Numbered from the stretch's first letter, positions 23,189-35,008 are shown. The stretch: 64,000 nucleotides of DNA from Rhizomys pruinosus (GCA_009823505.1 VZQC01004719.1:1269444-1333443); one strand, 5' to 3'. The notes: a model not told the origin generated them from the letters alone. Made by a program: numbers and translations.

Positions 23189-23547
23189 TGTGGTGGCTTG
23201 AATGAGTGTCCTCCATAGGCTTTGGGTGTTCAGACATTTGTCTCCAGTTGGTGGCACTGTTTTTTGGAGGTCTTAGAAGGTGCAGCCTTGCTAGAGGAAG
23301 AATGTCACTGGGGGCAGGCTTAGTGAGTTTAACAAGCCTCGTGGTCTCCAGTCGCCCTCTCTCTGCTTCCTGTGCTCTTTGCGAGATGTGACCCTCTGCT
23401 TGCTGCTCCAGCTCCAGCCGCCATGCCTCCCACCACAATGGGCTCTAATTCCCTGGAACTGTCTACTGTAAGCTCAAATAAACTCTTCCTTTTATAAGTT
23501 CCTTGGTCATGGTGTTTTATCACAGCAACAGAAAAGTGACTAATACA
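23189..23547 (+). repeat. MaLR 3' LTR
   Basis: Same length as the 5' LTR, preceded by the purine-rich tract. Confidence 0.87.
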
Positions 23548-23874
23548 CAGATAAATAATAAAATAGAATACACTCAAATTATAAGTTAGTTTCTTAGGAT
23601 CATAAGGAGAAACTCATTAAAACACAACTATTTAGAATCCATGCTATAAAGGTATAAGATTACTTATGGGCATATTTAACTATTTACTAAAATAGGTAAT
23701 TATAAAAACCAACCATATTTTAATAACAATTTGAATAATAAGTTACTCAATGCCTTTAATTTTTGGTCCCAAATATAAGTGGTTCACACGTATTCAGATA
23801 AATAATATTATTATTTTTAGTTTTCAGCATTAGTTTCTTTTTAAAATAATTAATTTACATATATATATATATAT

Positions 23875-24340
23875 ATATTTGTCAAATCTAGGCCCGTGTC
23901 CCCCCATCCCCTCAGCTCACCAGAGCTCATCCCTTCTGCCAAACATGCTTTTTATCTCTTTCTCAGTCTTTCTCAATATTCTCCATGTGGAAGTTCACTG
24001 TTTTGAGCAGAAGTTCACTGTTTCAGTCAGTTCTTTGATGCAGTCCTTCCTGTTGTTGTTTTTGTTGTTGTTGTTTCCAATATGCACCACTCCCAACTGC
24101 TTTGGACAAAAGCTCAAGGGGCTATGCACAAGAAATATATACAACTAGGTAATTGGCACTACCATCCACAGATGATGGATACCATTTGTTGTTTGTTTTT
24201 CTGGGACTGTTTTACTTCACTCAGCATGATGTTGTCTAGCTCCAGCCATTTTCCTGCAAAGCTCATGATGTCGTCTTTCTTTACTGCTGCATAGAACTCC
24301 ATTGTGTAGATGTACCACATTTTCTCTAGCCCAGTTAACC
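23875..24340 (-). mobile_element. L1 3' end with ORF2 C-terminus
   Basis: The minus strand encodes the L1 ORF2 C-terminal signature (MWYIYTMEFYAAVKK and FAGKWLELDNIMLSEV in the 24371-24159 frame), then a 3'UTR running down to the (AT)n at 23858-23878. 5'-truncated. Confidence 0.85.
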
Positions 24341-24479
24341 AAAAGAAAGAAGGCATTAGTTTCTTAAACATCCCCTTTTGCTCAAAAAAATCATAGAATA
24401 GACTCTCAAAAATGAATAATGATATACCTTTGAATTATGATGCAAATAACAAATCTGTATTGCAAGACTTATTTTCATT

Positions 24480-25076
24480 TTTGTACTTTTACATTATCAA
24501 CAATTGATATTATGTATTCCTACTGAATTTTTCAGGAAATTTTGTACCAGATTGCACTGTTATGTGTTTTCAATAATAGAATGTATGTGGTCTAGTCCTT
24601 CACTTTTGTCAGAAGCTGTTATCTCATGGTGTTTTGCCATCCTGCCAACAATATAATGTTCTATTATGGTTCAATTTGCATTTTATTAATGGTTGATAGC
24701 TTTGAACATTGTCTTCTGTATGTCATGGCCACTATTTTAGGTCTTTTATGGAAATGTAATTTTTAAAATGCCTTTTATTCTTGTTAGATTGATTCTTTAA
24801 TTTATTTTGTTATAGCGATCTATTTTTGATATTAGCTCCTTATCTTCTGTACAGCTAGCAATTAATTTATCCTGCCCTCCCTGCTTTGTTTTCATTATTA
24901 GATTATATATTCTGCTGACAAAAACCTTTTAAACTAATGTATTCCGATTGACTTATTTTGGATTTTATTTCATGTGCTTTTAGTGTCAAATCCAAAATAT
25001 CATTAACAATGTGAATGTCACAAAATTCTCTTTATGGATTGTAAAATTTCTGATCTACAAATAAGTCTCTTGCATA

Positions 25077-25080
<4 letters not shown>
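24480..25080 (-). mobile_element. Old L1 (L1M-like) ORF2 fragment
   Basis: Phrases such as TTCAATTTGCATTTTATTAATGG and TGTCAAATCCAAAATATCATT match the reverse complement of ORF2 3' sequence from ancient mammalian L1s. Frames are decayed. Confidence 0.5.
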
Positions 25081-25081
<1 letters not shown>

Positions 25082-25112
<31 letters not shown>

Positions 25113-25113
25113 N
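25082..25113. repeat. (TA)n tract ending in a single N
   Basis: Alternating TA immediately followed by one ambiguous base at 25113. The inverted-repeat arm begins on the next base. Confidence 0.95.
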
Positions 25114-26765
25114 GAATTCCTTTTATTTGCTTTGTTCAGATATCTGGTATAAGCTGTGTTTCATTATAGGAAACAGATATCACAGCAATATGGTATAGTA
25201 AAAATAAAAACTTAATAAAATAATGAACAAGTTGTCATCTGTAAGTGATGTTATGCCTTCCTTTATATTTTAAATTACCCAAGCAATGAATGGCTATCAC
25301 ATTTAAATCCTGCAAAATAGACTACTAAAATAATATCTCAGCCTAATAAGAATAGATTCAAAAGTAAAGAAATGCCAGTCACTAATTAAAAGAAAAAAAA
25401 AAAAAACCCAAACTCCTAGCCTTCCCAGACCTCACCCAGTTCTTAGATCTTAGTTAACTGAATACAACACTACTTCCTTGTCTATGTAAATACATTCCAG
25501 GGCCCTAGTGAATGTTTGAAATTACAGACAGCAATAGCCCCTATATATAATGTACTTTCTTAAAGTTTAACATATAAATCAGCTGCATTAATGAATTAGC
25601 AATATTTGTTAATAAAGCATAGCAAGCATAGCAATTCACTTAGTGAACACTTCCCATATAGCTCATTGCTCTGTGCTCATATGCAGAATTAATTAAACCC
25701 AGGAGTTATGTTGCAACAATTGGCCAGATAATTAGAAGGTTAATAAATAATTAAGAGTAAAATCAGTAAATAAAGACTGGATATGGTAGCCAAGGGATGA
25801 TTCAAAACCCAAAAGGGATTGAAATTAAAACTTTGTGTGAAATTGTTTTAATTCATGAAATTTCCCATTTAACATTTTTGGAATAAGGTAGACTGTGGGT
25901 AACAAAAGCTACACTAGGAAAAACTGAGAGTAAAATGAAACAAATGCATTTACTGTGTGAGCATGTGTCCATGTGCACCGCTGCGTATACAGGAGAATGT
26001 GCATGTTCATGTCGTGGGGGTACACGTGTGTGCATGCACATATGGAAGCCAACAGTCTAATCTTGGGAAATGTCCTCAAGAGCCATCTTATCCTTCCAGA
26101 TTTGGTCTTTTACTAGGACCTGGTTAGTTTAGACCAGTAAGCCAGCAAACTCCAACTATTTGCCTCTCTTACAGTGATAAAAGGAAAGATGAAACAACTC
26201 AGTTTGCTGCTAGTATTCAGCTTGCTTTCTTCACTTTACATAGTCTAGGATCCTCTGTCTAACCAATGGTCCTGCCCACAATTAAGACAGGCTCCCCATA
26301 CCAATTAATATATAGAGATAATCCCTCACAGATATTTCCAGAGGATCCTCCCCCAATGTGACTATCAATTCCTCTAGTTAACAACACCAACCACTACAAT
26401 TTACGTAGTAAAAACTCCTATCAAAGTACTAGAAAACAAAATCCAAGAGCACTTTTTTTTCAAAGCCAATTTTAATTGAAGGTTTGTCCATTTCATACAA
26501 ATTTTAAATCAAATCTAGACCTGGGCCCCCATCCCTGTTTGTTCCCCACTCCAGCAGAGTTCATGCATTCTGCCAAACATGTTTCATCTTTTTCTCAGTC
26601 TCTGTCAAAATTCTCCAAGCAGAAATTTACTATTTTGAGCAAAGTTCACTGTTTCAGTCAGTTCTTTGACCCAGCCTTTTTTGTTGTTGTTGTTTTTTTT
26701 ACTATTTTTAATTTATGCATAATGACATGCCACATATATAATAGGTTTTAGCATACTCAGCTTAT

Positions 26766-26915
26766 GATTTGTGTGTGTGTGAGAGACAAGGTCTCCCTGT
26801 AGCCCCAGCTGTCCTGGAACTTGCTCTGTAGATCAGGCTGGCCTTGAACTCACAAAGATCCACCTGCCTCTGCTCCCAAGTGCTAGGATTAAAGGCATGC
26901 TCCACCACACCTGGT
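26766..26915 (-). mobile_element. B1 SINE (left arm)
   Basis: Reverse-complement B1 (CAGGCTGGCCTTGAACTC and TGCTAGGATTAAAGGC). Partner of 36187-36337. Confidence 0.93.
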
Positions 26916-27779
26916 ATTTTTTTTCTATATTAGGCTGGGAGATGTCATGTTTGAAGGCTCCTCCTTAGCGCCCAACCCATCAGTTTGCCCTTGAACTCCA
27001 CACTGGAGTTTTGTCTTCCCATGTTCACCAAATTGAGGTCCAGTAAGCACCACATCCAGTCTTGATCTTACTGTACTGGTCTCTGTGATACAGCCTGGTG
27101 TAGTCCACAATGGCAGTCTATACTCTAAAGAAGCTGAAACCCCAGTAGCAGCTCAGTCCACAAGTTGGATGTCTCAGCAGTCCCCATCTGGCACTGAAGT
27201 TTGAAGGACTAGGAGAGACATGAGTCTTCAGTCCATATTGGAAGGTTGAAAAGCTGTATCCCATGTCTTTGAAGGATGTCAAAAGCAGTGGCAGCCACAG
27301 GGTAGCTGACAGTTTTCCAGTAAGACAGGCAAAAACAACAGTGCCGTTTTCTCCTTTTTTTTTTTTTTTTTTTTTTTTTACTAAGTTCTCAAATTTTATA
27401 CCTGAATACCTGAAGTACAATTCTCAGGCCTACTATTATTTATTTCTGGTTGTACTTCCTTTTGGATTTTGAGGCCACACAGTTATCCCAGATTAACAAT
27501 TTTGTTTTCTCAAGGTCAGTTGAGGATCTGGTTCTCAAGGGCCACTCAGATTTTGTTTTAATTTGATTTGTTTTTTGTTTGTTTTGCTCCTTTTGGCTTT
27601 TCATTTACCAGTTCCATCCAGTCAAGGGCAAAGTCAGGTCTTGCAAGACCAGGATTCCCTTTTTGAAACATGAGAACTTTCCTCTTTAAGACTGGAACAC
27701 TGGCTGAAGTCCCATTCGTGGATTTCCAAGACCTTCCTGAACTTGAAGACTGGTGACTCACATTTGCAGGATATATTTT

Positions 27780-27804
27780 TATTTTTTTTAACATTTTATT
27801 ATTT

Positions 27805-27836
<32 letters not shown>

Positions 27837-27985
27837 TGGTCTTTTCGAGACAGGGTCCTCCCTGTAGCCCCAGCTGTCCTGGAACTCACTCTGTAGACCA
27901 GGATGACCTTGAACTCACAAAGATCCGCCTGCCCCTGCCTCCGAGTGCTAGGATTAAAGGCATGCACCACCACACCCGGACATTT
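27780..27985 (-). mobile_element. B1 SINE with (TTTA)n tail (left arm)
   Basis: Reverse-complement B1 with a (TTTA)n tract at 27806-27836. Partner of 35103-35285. Confidence 0.93.
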
Positions 27986-28068
27986 CAAGAGATGTCCTGA
28001 TGCATATTCCCCGGGAGTTTGTTGACTTCTGAGGCAATGAACAAAGTTATCCCTTAAAACCCTGCCAA

Positions 28069-28312
28069 GGGCTGGAGAGTTGGCTTAGCGGTTAAGAGTG
28101 CCAACCACTCTTACAGAGGAACCGGGTTCGATCTCCAGCACCCACATGGCAGCCAAGAACCGTCTGAACTCCAATTCCAGGAGAACTCCACTTCCATGGG
28201 AATCCAACAGCTCTTTTGACCTCCGTGGCATTGCACGACACGGGTTCACAAACCTGCATGCAGACAGTACATTCACACATACAGAAATAAATAAAATAAT
28301 AAAAAAAAACCT
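28069..28312 (+). mobile_element. B2 SINE (left arm)
   Basis: B2 head and body with an A tail. The 5' TSD copy reads CCTGCCAAGG here, against CCTTGGCCAAGG in the right arm, so bases are missing from this arm. Confidence 0.92.
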
Positions 28313-29009
28313 TGGCCAAATTGGTATGGGAATTAAGTATGGTCTAACCATCCAGAAAGGCTATGTTACAACACATGACACTTCCAACACTGTGTAATTT
28401 TAGAAAAGGCTTGGACAAAAGCTCAAGCAGCCTTGCAGAAGAAATACTAAGAAGCACTCCCACAAAAACACATGGCTGTTAGACATAATGTCATGACAAA
28501 CTAGTTTTTTTCCTCTTTTCTTCGATCTTATATTACTAAAAAATATGCATACATACCCTCCACCCATATGCCAAAATTTCTTAACTCCAAAAATAGTAGC
28601 TAGTTCTACAACCTTTTAAGGGACTCACAATATAAGAGCACTTTGTTTTCAGATCACAAGAATATAACATTAATGTTGCTGAATTTGCCTAGCATCCACA
28701 GAAGGGATACACCTCATCATTGTTTTTCTGGGACTGTGTTACTCACTTAACATGCTATCTTCTAGTTCCATTCATTTACCTGCAAAGTTATGATATCCTC
28801 TTTCTTTACTGCTGCATAGAACTCCTGTGTAGATGTAGCACATTATCCTAGCCACTTGTCAGTTGAGGGGCATTTGGGAGGTTCTAGCTCTTATCTATTT
28901 TGAAGAGAGCTGCAAAAACATGACTGTGCAGGTATCACTGTGGTAGGATGAGTCTTGTGGGTATAACACCCAGGAGTGCATGACTGGGTCAGGAGGCAAG
29001 CTCATTTTG

Positions 29010-29175
29010 TGGGTTTTTTTTTTTTTTGTTTTTTTTTTTTTTGTCTTTTTAAGACAGGGTAGCCCCAGCTGTCCTGGAACCACTCTGTAGACCAGGCTGG
29101 CCTTGAACTCACAAAGATCCGCCTGCCTCTGCCTCCAAATGCAGGATTAAAGGCATGCACCACCACCCCGGCTCA
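29010..29175 (-). mobile_element. B1 SINE (left arm)
   Basis: Reverse-complement B1 with a T-rich tail. Partner of 33881-34022. Several 1-2 base deletions relative to the partner, for example GGAACCACTC for GGAACTCACTC. Confidence 0.92.
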
Positions 29176-29850
29176 TTTTGTGTCTTAAGGGTTCTCCACA
29201 CGGCTTCCATAGTGGTTGTACAGTTTACATTCCCACAAGTTGATGAGTGTTCCCTTTCCCACAACCCTCCAAGACTTAGTATCATTTGTTTTCTTATCCT
29301 AGCAGTCTACCAGAGTGAGATGATATCTTAAAGTGGTTTAATTTGCATTTCCTTAATTATTAGTGATGTTAAACACTTTTTAAGATGTTTCTCAGCCACG
29401 TCTAATTCCTCACTTGTGGAAGTCCTGTTCAGCTTTTTGATCCATCTTTTGAGTGAGTCATTATTTTCTTTCCTCTTCTTTTTTTTTTGAGTAGTTTATA
29501 CATCTGGAAATCAATGCTTTGTCAGATGTATCTGCAGTGAAGGTTTCCTCATACTTGTGGGTTTGCTCTTCACTTCCTTGATTGTTTCTTTCACTGTACA
29601 GAAGCTTTTTAGTTTAAAGAAGTCCAATTTGTCAATTGTAGACCTCATTTCCTGTGCAGCTGCTCTCTGATTTAGGAAGTCTTTTCCTATGCCTATGTCT
29701 TGTACGATGCTGCCAACTTTTTTCTGCTATCACCTTCAGAGTTGTGGGTTCATGTTGAGGTCTTTAATCCATTTTGAGTTGAGTGTGCTTCAGGTGGTCC
29801 TGGAAAATCCCTGATCTAAGCCCTGTGCTCTCCACAAGAGCACCTTTAAT

Positions 29851-30165
29851 ATCACCATGATAAACTAAGATTCAATTTGGTGATGTAGGGATGTTTCAAC
29901 ATAGCCAAAACAATCAGTGATATACAACAAATGAAATGAATTAATGCCATAAAACTCATGATCATCCTAATAACGCCAATAAAAAAGTCTGATAAAATTA
30001 AGTATCACTACATAATAAAAATTCTGAAATATTATAGATGGACAGAATGGGCATCATCATATGAAGTGTGTGTATAACAAACTCGGAAATAACATAATTA
30101 TTGAATGGAGAAAAGCTGAAAATGTTAATGGTGAGTACTAGAACCAGACCCATTTGTATACTTTT
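29851..30165 (+). mobile_element. L1 ORF2 reverse-transcriptase-region fragment, inverted (left arm)
   Basis: Phrases such as AACAAACTCGGAAATAACATAATT and TGAATGGAGAAAAGCTGAAAAT match the L1 RT region that reads [12 protein letters not shown]. It lies head-to-head with the L1 at 26450-29850, as expected from 5' inversion during insertion. Confidence 0.6.
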
Positions 30166-31064
30166 GTTACTTTTAAACACTGTGAATCTTAGCCAGATTC
30201 ACCAAGCCTGTTGGTGAATTCATAGCTGAATACACTTAGGAGATGGAGACTATTTGGAAGAAGTAGGCCAACAGAGAAGTGCATTTTTGATGTGTTTTCC
30301 TGGGGTGTTTCCTCTCAGGTCACCTACCCCTTCTCAGCTACCATCAGATGAGCAACTCTGCACCACTACATACATACAAAATGTTCCATATGTAAATCCC
30401 TTCCATACAAAGTATTTGTTTCTCATCACAGGCCTAAAGCAAAAGAGCCAGGCTTGAACACACACACTTTTGAAACCTTAAGTGAAAAATCATTTCTCAA
30501 TTAAGTTTTTCATCAGGTATTTGGCACAGTATTGGAAAACAATTAACAAAGAAATGAAATCGCTATATCAAAAGCATATCTAGATTCTTGTGTTCATTAC
30601 AGCACTGTTGACAGCATCAAAGAATAGGAGACAAAATAGTATCCTTCCCCCATCAGTGGATAAAGAGACTATAGTATGCATACACAACATGATACTAATG
30701 AGATTTAATAAGAATAAAATGCTGTTATTTTTAACATAATAAAACTCAGTTTCTTTAGTGAGAGAATCCAATAAAGAAATAAACAATATCTTATTACAGG
30801 AAGAATCTAAAAGCATAATTTCATAGAAATTGAGAATAAGGTGATAGTTATAAGCTTCAAGAGTTATAGGAAGATTCAGGACTAATTGGTAATAATTAGA
30901 AGAGATAATTATGTCCCAGTGCTCCACATAAATATATATATATAATATGTAAATGTATATAAAGTGTGTATAACAAACTCTGAAATAACATAATTATTGA
31001 ATGGAGAAAAGCTGAAAATTTTAATTGGGAGTACTGAAACAGACCAGTACTCACACACTTCATA

Positions 31065-31132
<68 letters not shown>

Positions 31133-31612
31133 ATTACATATCACAGTCCACATTTCAGAAAGCTGAAAAGGAAATTGAAAGTTTTCAGCAAAAGTAACTG
31201 ATTAAACTTTTTAATTTTAATTACTTGTACACCTGATATAATAGAATGCCACAAAATACACATTATTAATACTCTTTTATTAAAGCAATGTATATCATAT
31301 TGGTATCATTATGGACACAAAATAATGGGAGAGAGTAGAGGTTCCAGAAATAACTGCATGCACATGCACACTTTCACTTGCATGACAAATGTGCTGAAAA
31401 AAAATGAAATATAATAGCCATTCCAACAAATGGTGTATGGAAAAACAGAAGTCAAATTGTATCTTTGGCATATATTCAAGACCCACACAAACTCAAGCAG
31501 ACAAAAACCCAGCACAGAACTAGGGAAATGGGTAACAGGCTCCAATCTTAGTGGAAGAATTACTGGCAACTGATTACTGCTGGGTGAGGAAAAGCTGATC
31601 CTCTTAAAGGGA

Positions 31613-31678
31613 GGCAGTCTAGACAGTCTAGACTGCCTAGACTGCCTAGACTGCCTAGGCTGACTAGATCCTAGTGGA
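31613..31678. repeat. Tandem CTAGACTGC units with embedded palindromes
   Basis: Decameric GACTGCCTA units repeated about four times, with TCTAGA, CCTAGG and CTAGATCCTAG palindromes at the edges. Confidence 0.85.
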
Positions 31679-31787
31679 TGAACTTACACTGAGGGACACC
31701 TGGGGACACTAACTTGACATGATAAGTCTTAATACAAATGACAGACAGTATGAGAGGGGGTGTAAAGTTGACTAAGATGTTCTTTAT

Positions 31788-31930
31788 GACCTGGGTGTGG
31801 TGGCGCATGCCTTTAATACAGTACTTGTGGAGGCAAAGACAAGTGGATCTCTGTGAGTTCAAGGTAAGCCTGGTCTGCATAGTAAGTTCCATGCCAGCTG
31901 GGGCTTCAGAGAGACCCTGTCTAAAAAAGA
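31788..31930 (+). mobile_element. B1 SINE in the palindrome spacer
   Basis: Diverged B1 (GGGTGTGGTGGCGCATGCCTTTAAT) ending GACCCTGTCT. It lies asymmetrically, at the right end of the spacer. Confidence 0.88.
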
Positions 31931-31931
31931 C

Positions 31932-31963
<32 letters not shown>

Positions 31964-32884
31964 TATGAAGTGTGTGAGTACTGGTCTGGTTCCAGTACTC
32001 CCAATTAACATTTTCAGCTCTTCTCCATTCAATAATTATGTTATTTCAGAGTTTGTTATACACACTTTATATACATATATACATATATATATATATATAT
32101 TCATGTGGAGCACTGGGACATAATTATCTCTTCTAATTATTACCAATTAGTCCTGAATCTTCCTATAACTCTTGAAGCTTATAACTATCACCTTATTCTC
32201 AATTTCTATGAAATTATGCTTTTAGATTCTTCCTGTAAATAAGATATTGTTTATTTCTTTATATGGATTCTCTCACTAAAGAAACTGAAGTTTTATTCAT
32301 GTTAAAAATAACAGCATTTTATTCTTATTAAATCTCATTAGTATCATGTTGTGTATGCATACTATAGTCTCTTTATCCACTGATGGGGGAAGGATACTAT
32401 TTTGTCTCCTATTCTTTGATGCTGTCAACAGTGCTGTAATGAACACAAGAATCTAGATATGCTTTTGATATAGCGATTTCATTTCTTTGTTAATTGTTTT
32501 CCAATACTGTGCCAAATACCTGATGAAAAATCTTAATTGAGAAATGATTTTTCACTTAAGGTTTCAAAAGTGTGTGTGTTCAAGCCTGGCTCTTTTGCTT
32601 TAGGCCTGTGATGAGAAACAAATACTTTGTATGGAAGGGATTTACATATGGAACATTTTGTATGTATGTAGTGGTGCAGAGTTGCTCATCTGATGGTAGC
32701 TGAGAAGGGGTAGGTGACCTGAGAGGAAACACCCCAGGAAAACACATCAAAAATGCACTTCTCTGTTGGCCTACTTCTTCCAAATAGTCTCCATCTCCTA
32801 AGTGTATTCAGCTATGAATTCACCAACAGGCTTGGTGAATCTGGCTAAGATTCACAGTGTTTAAAAGTAACAAAAGTATACAAA

Positions 32885-33242
32885 TGGGTCTGGTTCTAGT
32901 ACTCACAATTAACATTTTCAGCTTTTCTCCATTCAATAATTATGTTATTTCCGAGTTTGTTATACACACACTTCATATGATGATGCCCATTCTGTCCATC
33001 TATAATATTTCAGAATTTTTATTATGTAGTGATACTTAATTTTATCAGACTTTTTTATTGGCGTTATTAGGATGATCATGAGTTTTATGGCATTAATTCA
33101 TTTCATTTGTTGTATATCACTGATTGTTTTGGCTATGTTGAAACATCCCTACATCACCAAATTGAATCTTAGTTTATCATGGTGATATTAAAGGTGCTCT
33201 TGTGGAGAGCACAGGGCTTAGATCAGGGATTTTCCAGGACCA
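32885..33242 (-). mobile_element. L1 ORF2 RT-region fragment, inverted (right arm)
   Basis: Partner of 29851-30165. It lies immediately upstream of, and opposite to, the L1 body starting at 33243. Confidence 0.6.
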
Positions 33243-33880
33243 CCTGAAGCACACTCAACTCAAAATGGATTAAAGACCTCAACATGAAACCCACAACTCT
33301 GAAGGTGATAGCAGAAAAAGTTGGCAGCATCGTACAAGACATAGGCATAGGAAAAGACTTCCTAAATCAGAGAGCAGCTGCACAGGAAATGAGGTCTACA
33401 ATTGACAAATGGGACTTCTTTAAACTAAAAAGCTTCTGTACAGTGAAAGAAACAATCAAGGAAGTGAAGAGCAAACCCACAAAGTATGAGGAAACCTTCA
33501 CTGCAGATACATCTGACAAAGCATTGATTTCCAGAATGTATAAACTACTCAAAAAACAAAGAGGAAAGAAAATAAATGACTCACTCAAAAGATGGATCAA
33601 AAAGCTGAACAGAGACTTCACAAGTGAGGAATTAGACGTGGCTGAGAAACATCTTAAAAAGTGTTTAACATCACTAATAATTAAGGAAATGCAAATTAAA
33701 ACCACTTTAAGATATCATCTCACTCTGGTAAGACTGGCTAGGATTAAGAAAACAAATGATACTAAGTCTTGGAGAGGTTGTTGGGAAAGGGGAACACTCA
33801 TCCACAGCTGGTGGGAATGTTAACTGGTACAACCACTATGGAAAGCAGTGTGGAGAACCCTTAAAAGACACAAAATGAGC

Positions 33881-34022
33881 CGGGCGTGGTGGTGCATGCC
33901 TTTAATCCTAGCATTTGGGAGGCAGAGGCAGGCGGATCTTTGTGAGTTCAAGGCCAGCCTGGTCTACAGAGTGAGTTCCAGGACAGCTGGGGCTACCCTG
34001 TCTTAAAAAGACAAAAAAAAAA
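33881..34022 (+). mobile_element. B1 SINE inserted in L1 ORF2 (right arm)
   Basis: Consensus-like B1 splitting L1 ORF2. An 11-bp TSD, CACAAAATGAG, lies on both sides (about 33870-33880 and 34043-34053). Confidence 0.95.
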
Positions 34023-34769
34023 AACAAAAAAAAAAAAAACCCACAAAATGAGCTTGCCTCCTGACCCAGTCATGCCACTCCTGGGTGTATACCCACAAGA
34101 CTCATCCTACCACAGTGATACATGCACAGTCATGTTTATTGCAGCTCTCTTCACAATAGATAAGAGCTAGAACCATCCCAAATGCCCCTCAACTGACAAG
34201 TGGCTAGAGATAATGTGCTACATCTACACAATGGAGTTCTATGCAGCAGTAAAGAAAGAGGATATCATAATCTTTGCAGGTAAATGAATGGAACTAGAAG
34301 ATAGCATGTTAAGTGGAGTAACACAGTCCCAGAAAAACAAATGATGAGTGGTATCCCTCATCTGTGGATGCTAGGCAAATTCAGCAACATTAATGTTATA
34401 TTCCTTGTGATCTGAAAACAACTGTGCTCTTATATTGTGAGTCCCTTAAAAGGTTGTAGAACTAAGCTACTATTTTTGGAGTTAAGAAATTTTGGCATAT
34501 GGGTGGAGGGTATGTATGCATATTTTATAGTAATATAAGATCGAAAGAAAGAGGAAAAAACTAGTTTGTCATGACATTATGTCTAACAGCCATGTGTATT
34601 TTGTGGGAGTGCTTCTTAGTATTTCTTCTGCAAGGCTGCTTGAGCTTTTGTCCAAGCCTTTTCTAAAAAATTACACAGTGGTTGGAAGTGTCATGCTGTT
34701 GTAACATAGCCTTTCTGGATGCTTAACGACCATACTTAATTCCCATACCAATTTGGCCAAGGTTTTTTT

Positions 34770-35008
34770 TTATTAATTTTATTTATTTCTGTATGTGTAT
34801 GAATGTACTGTCTGCATGCAGGTTTGTGAACCCGTGTCGTGCAATGCCACGGAGGTCAAAAGAGGCTGTTGGATTCCCATGGAAGTGGAGTTCTCCTGGA
34901 ATTGGAGTTTCAGACGGTTCTTGGCTGCCATGTGGGTGCTGGAGATCGAACCCGGTTCCTCTGTAAGAGTGGTTGGCACTCTTAACCGCTAAGCCAACTC
35001 TCCAGCCC
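34770..35008 (-). mobile_element. B2 SINE in L1 3'UTR (right arm)
   Basis: Reverse-complement B2 ending CTCTCCAGCCCC, with a 10-bp TSD TTGGCCAAGG on each side (about 34752-34761 and 35009-35019). Confidence 0.94.

Larger units (their letters stand above)
21494..23547 (+). mobile_element. Complete non-autonomous ERVL-MaLR element
   Basis: Two direct 359-bp LTRs (21494-21852 and 23189-23547), each TGTGGTGG...TAATACA, flank a 1336-bp interior with no gag, pol or env. The interior starts with a TTTGGTACCAGA primer-binding-like motif just after the 5' LTR and ends with a purine-rich tract (ATGGGGGCCAGGGAGTGGAA) just before the 3' LTR, as in MaLR elements. A near-perfect 5-bp TSD (CAAAT at 21489-21493, CAGAT at 23548-23552) fits ERVL-type integration. 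I count about 27 substitutions between the LTRs (7-8%). Confidence 0.87.
26450..29850 (-). mobile_element. L1 ORF2 C-terminus plus long 3'UTR, with nested SINEs (left arm)
   Basis: The left-arm copy of the L1 described at 33243-36668, in the opposite orientation. ORF2 frames are broken by small indels relative to the right arm. It contains B1 at 26766-26915, 27780-27985 and 29010-29175, and B2 at 28069-28312. Confidence 0.85.
25114..31130 (+). repeat. Left arm of ~6 kb inverted repeat
   Basis: Reverse complement of 31932-38006. Anchors: GAATTCCTTTTATTTGC at 25114 pairs with 38006 backwards; a 62-codon frame at 25853-26041 (minus) is identical to 37078-37266 (plus); 29998-30180 (minus) equals 32857-33039 (plus); 30254-30457 (plus) equals 32580-32783 (minus). 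Paired-coordinate sums fall from 63120 at the outer edge to about 63026 at the inner edge, so this arm is shorter by roughly 95 bases through many small deletions. Confidence 0.96.
31131..31931. other. Spacer (loop) of the inverted repeat
   Basis: Not duplicated between the arms. Holds an L1-associated repeat (31455-31600, related to 44450-44560), a cluster of short TCTAGA-type palindromes (31613-31678) and a B1. It is bounded on both sides by (TA)n tracts (31077-31130 and 31931-31950). Confidence 0.85.

Noticed and set aside
30254..32783. Identical 67-codon open frames at 30254-30457 (plus) and 32580-32783 (minus), and other mirrored pairs, as duplicated genes
   Set aside because: They are mirror images created by the inverted repeat, lie in L1-rich or non-coding sequence, and show no domain or conserved start context.
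33284..33823. 179-codon frame as a host gene
   Set aside because: It reads as L1 ORF2 C-terminal sequence with the Cys-rich region and continues into L1 3'UTR.
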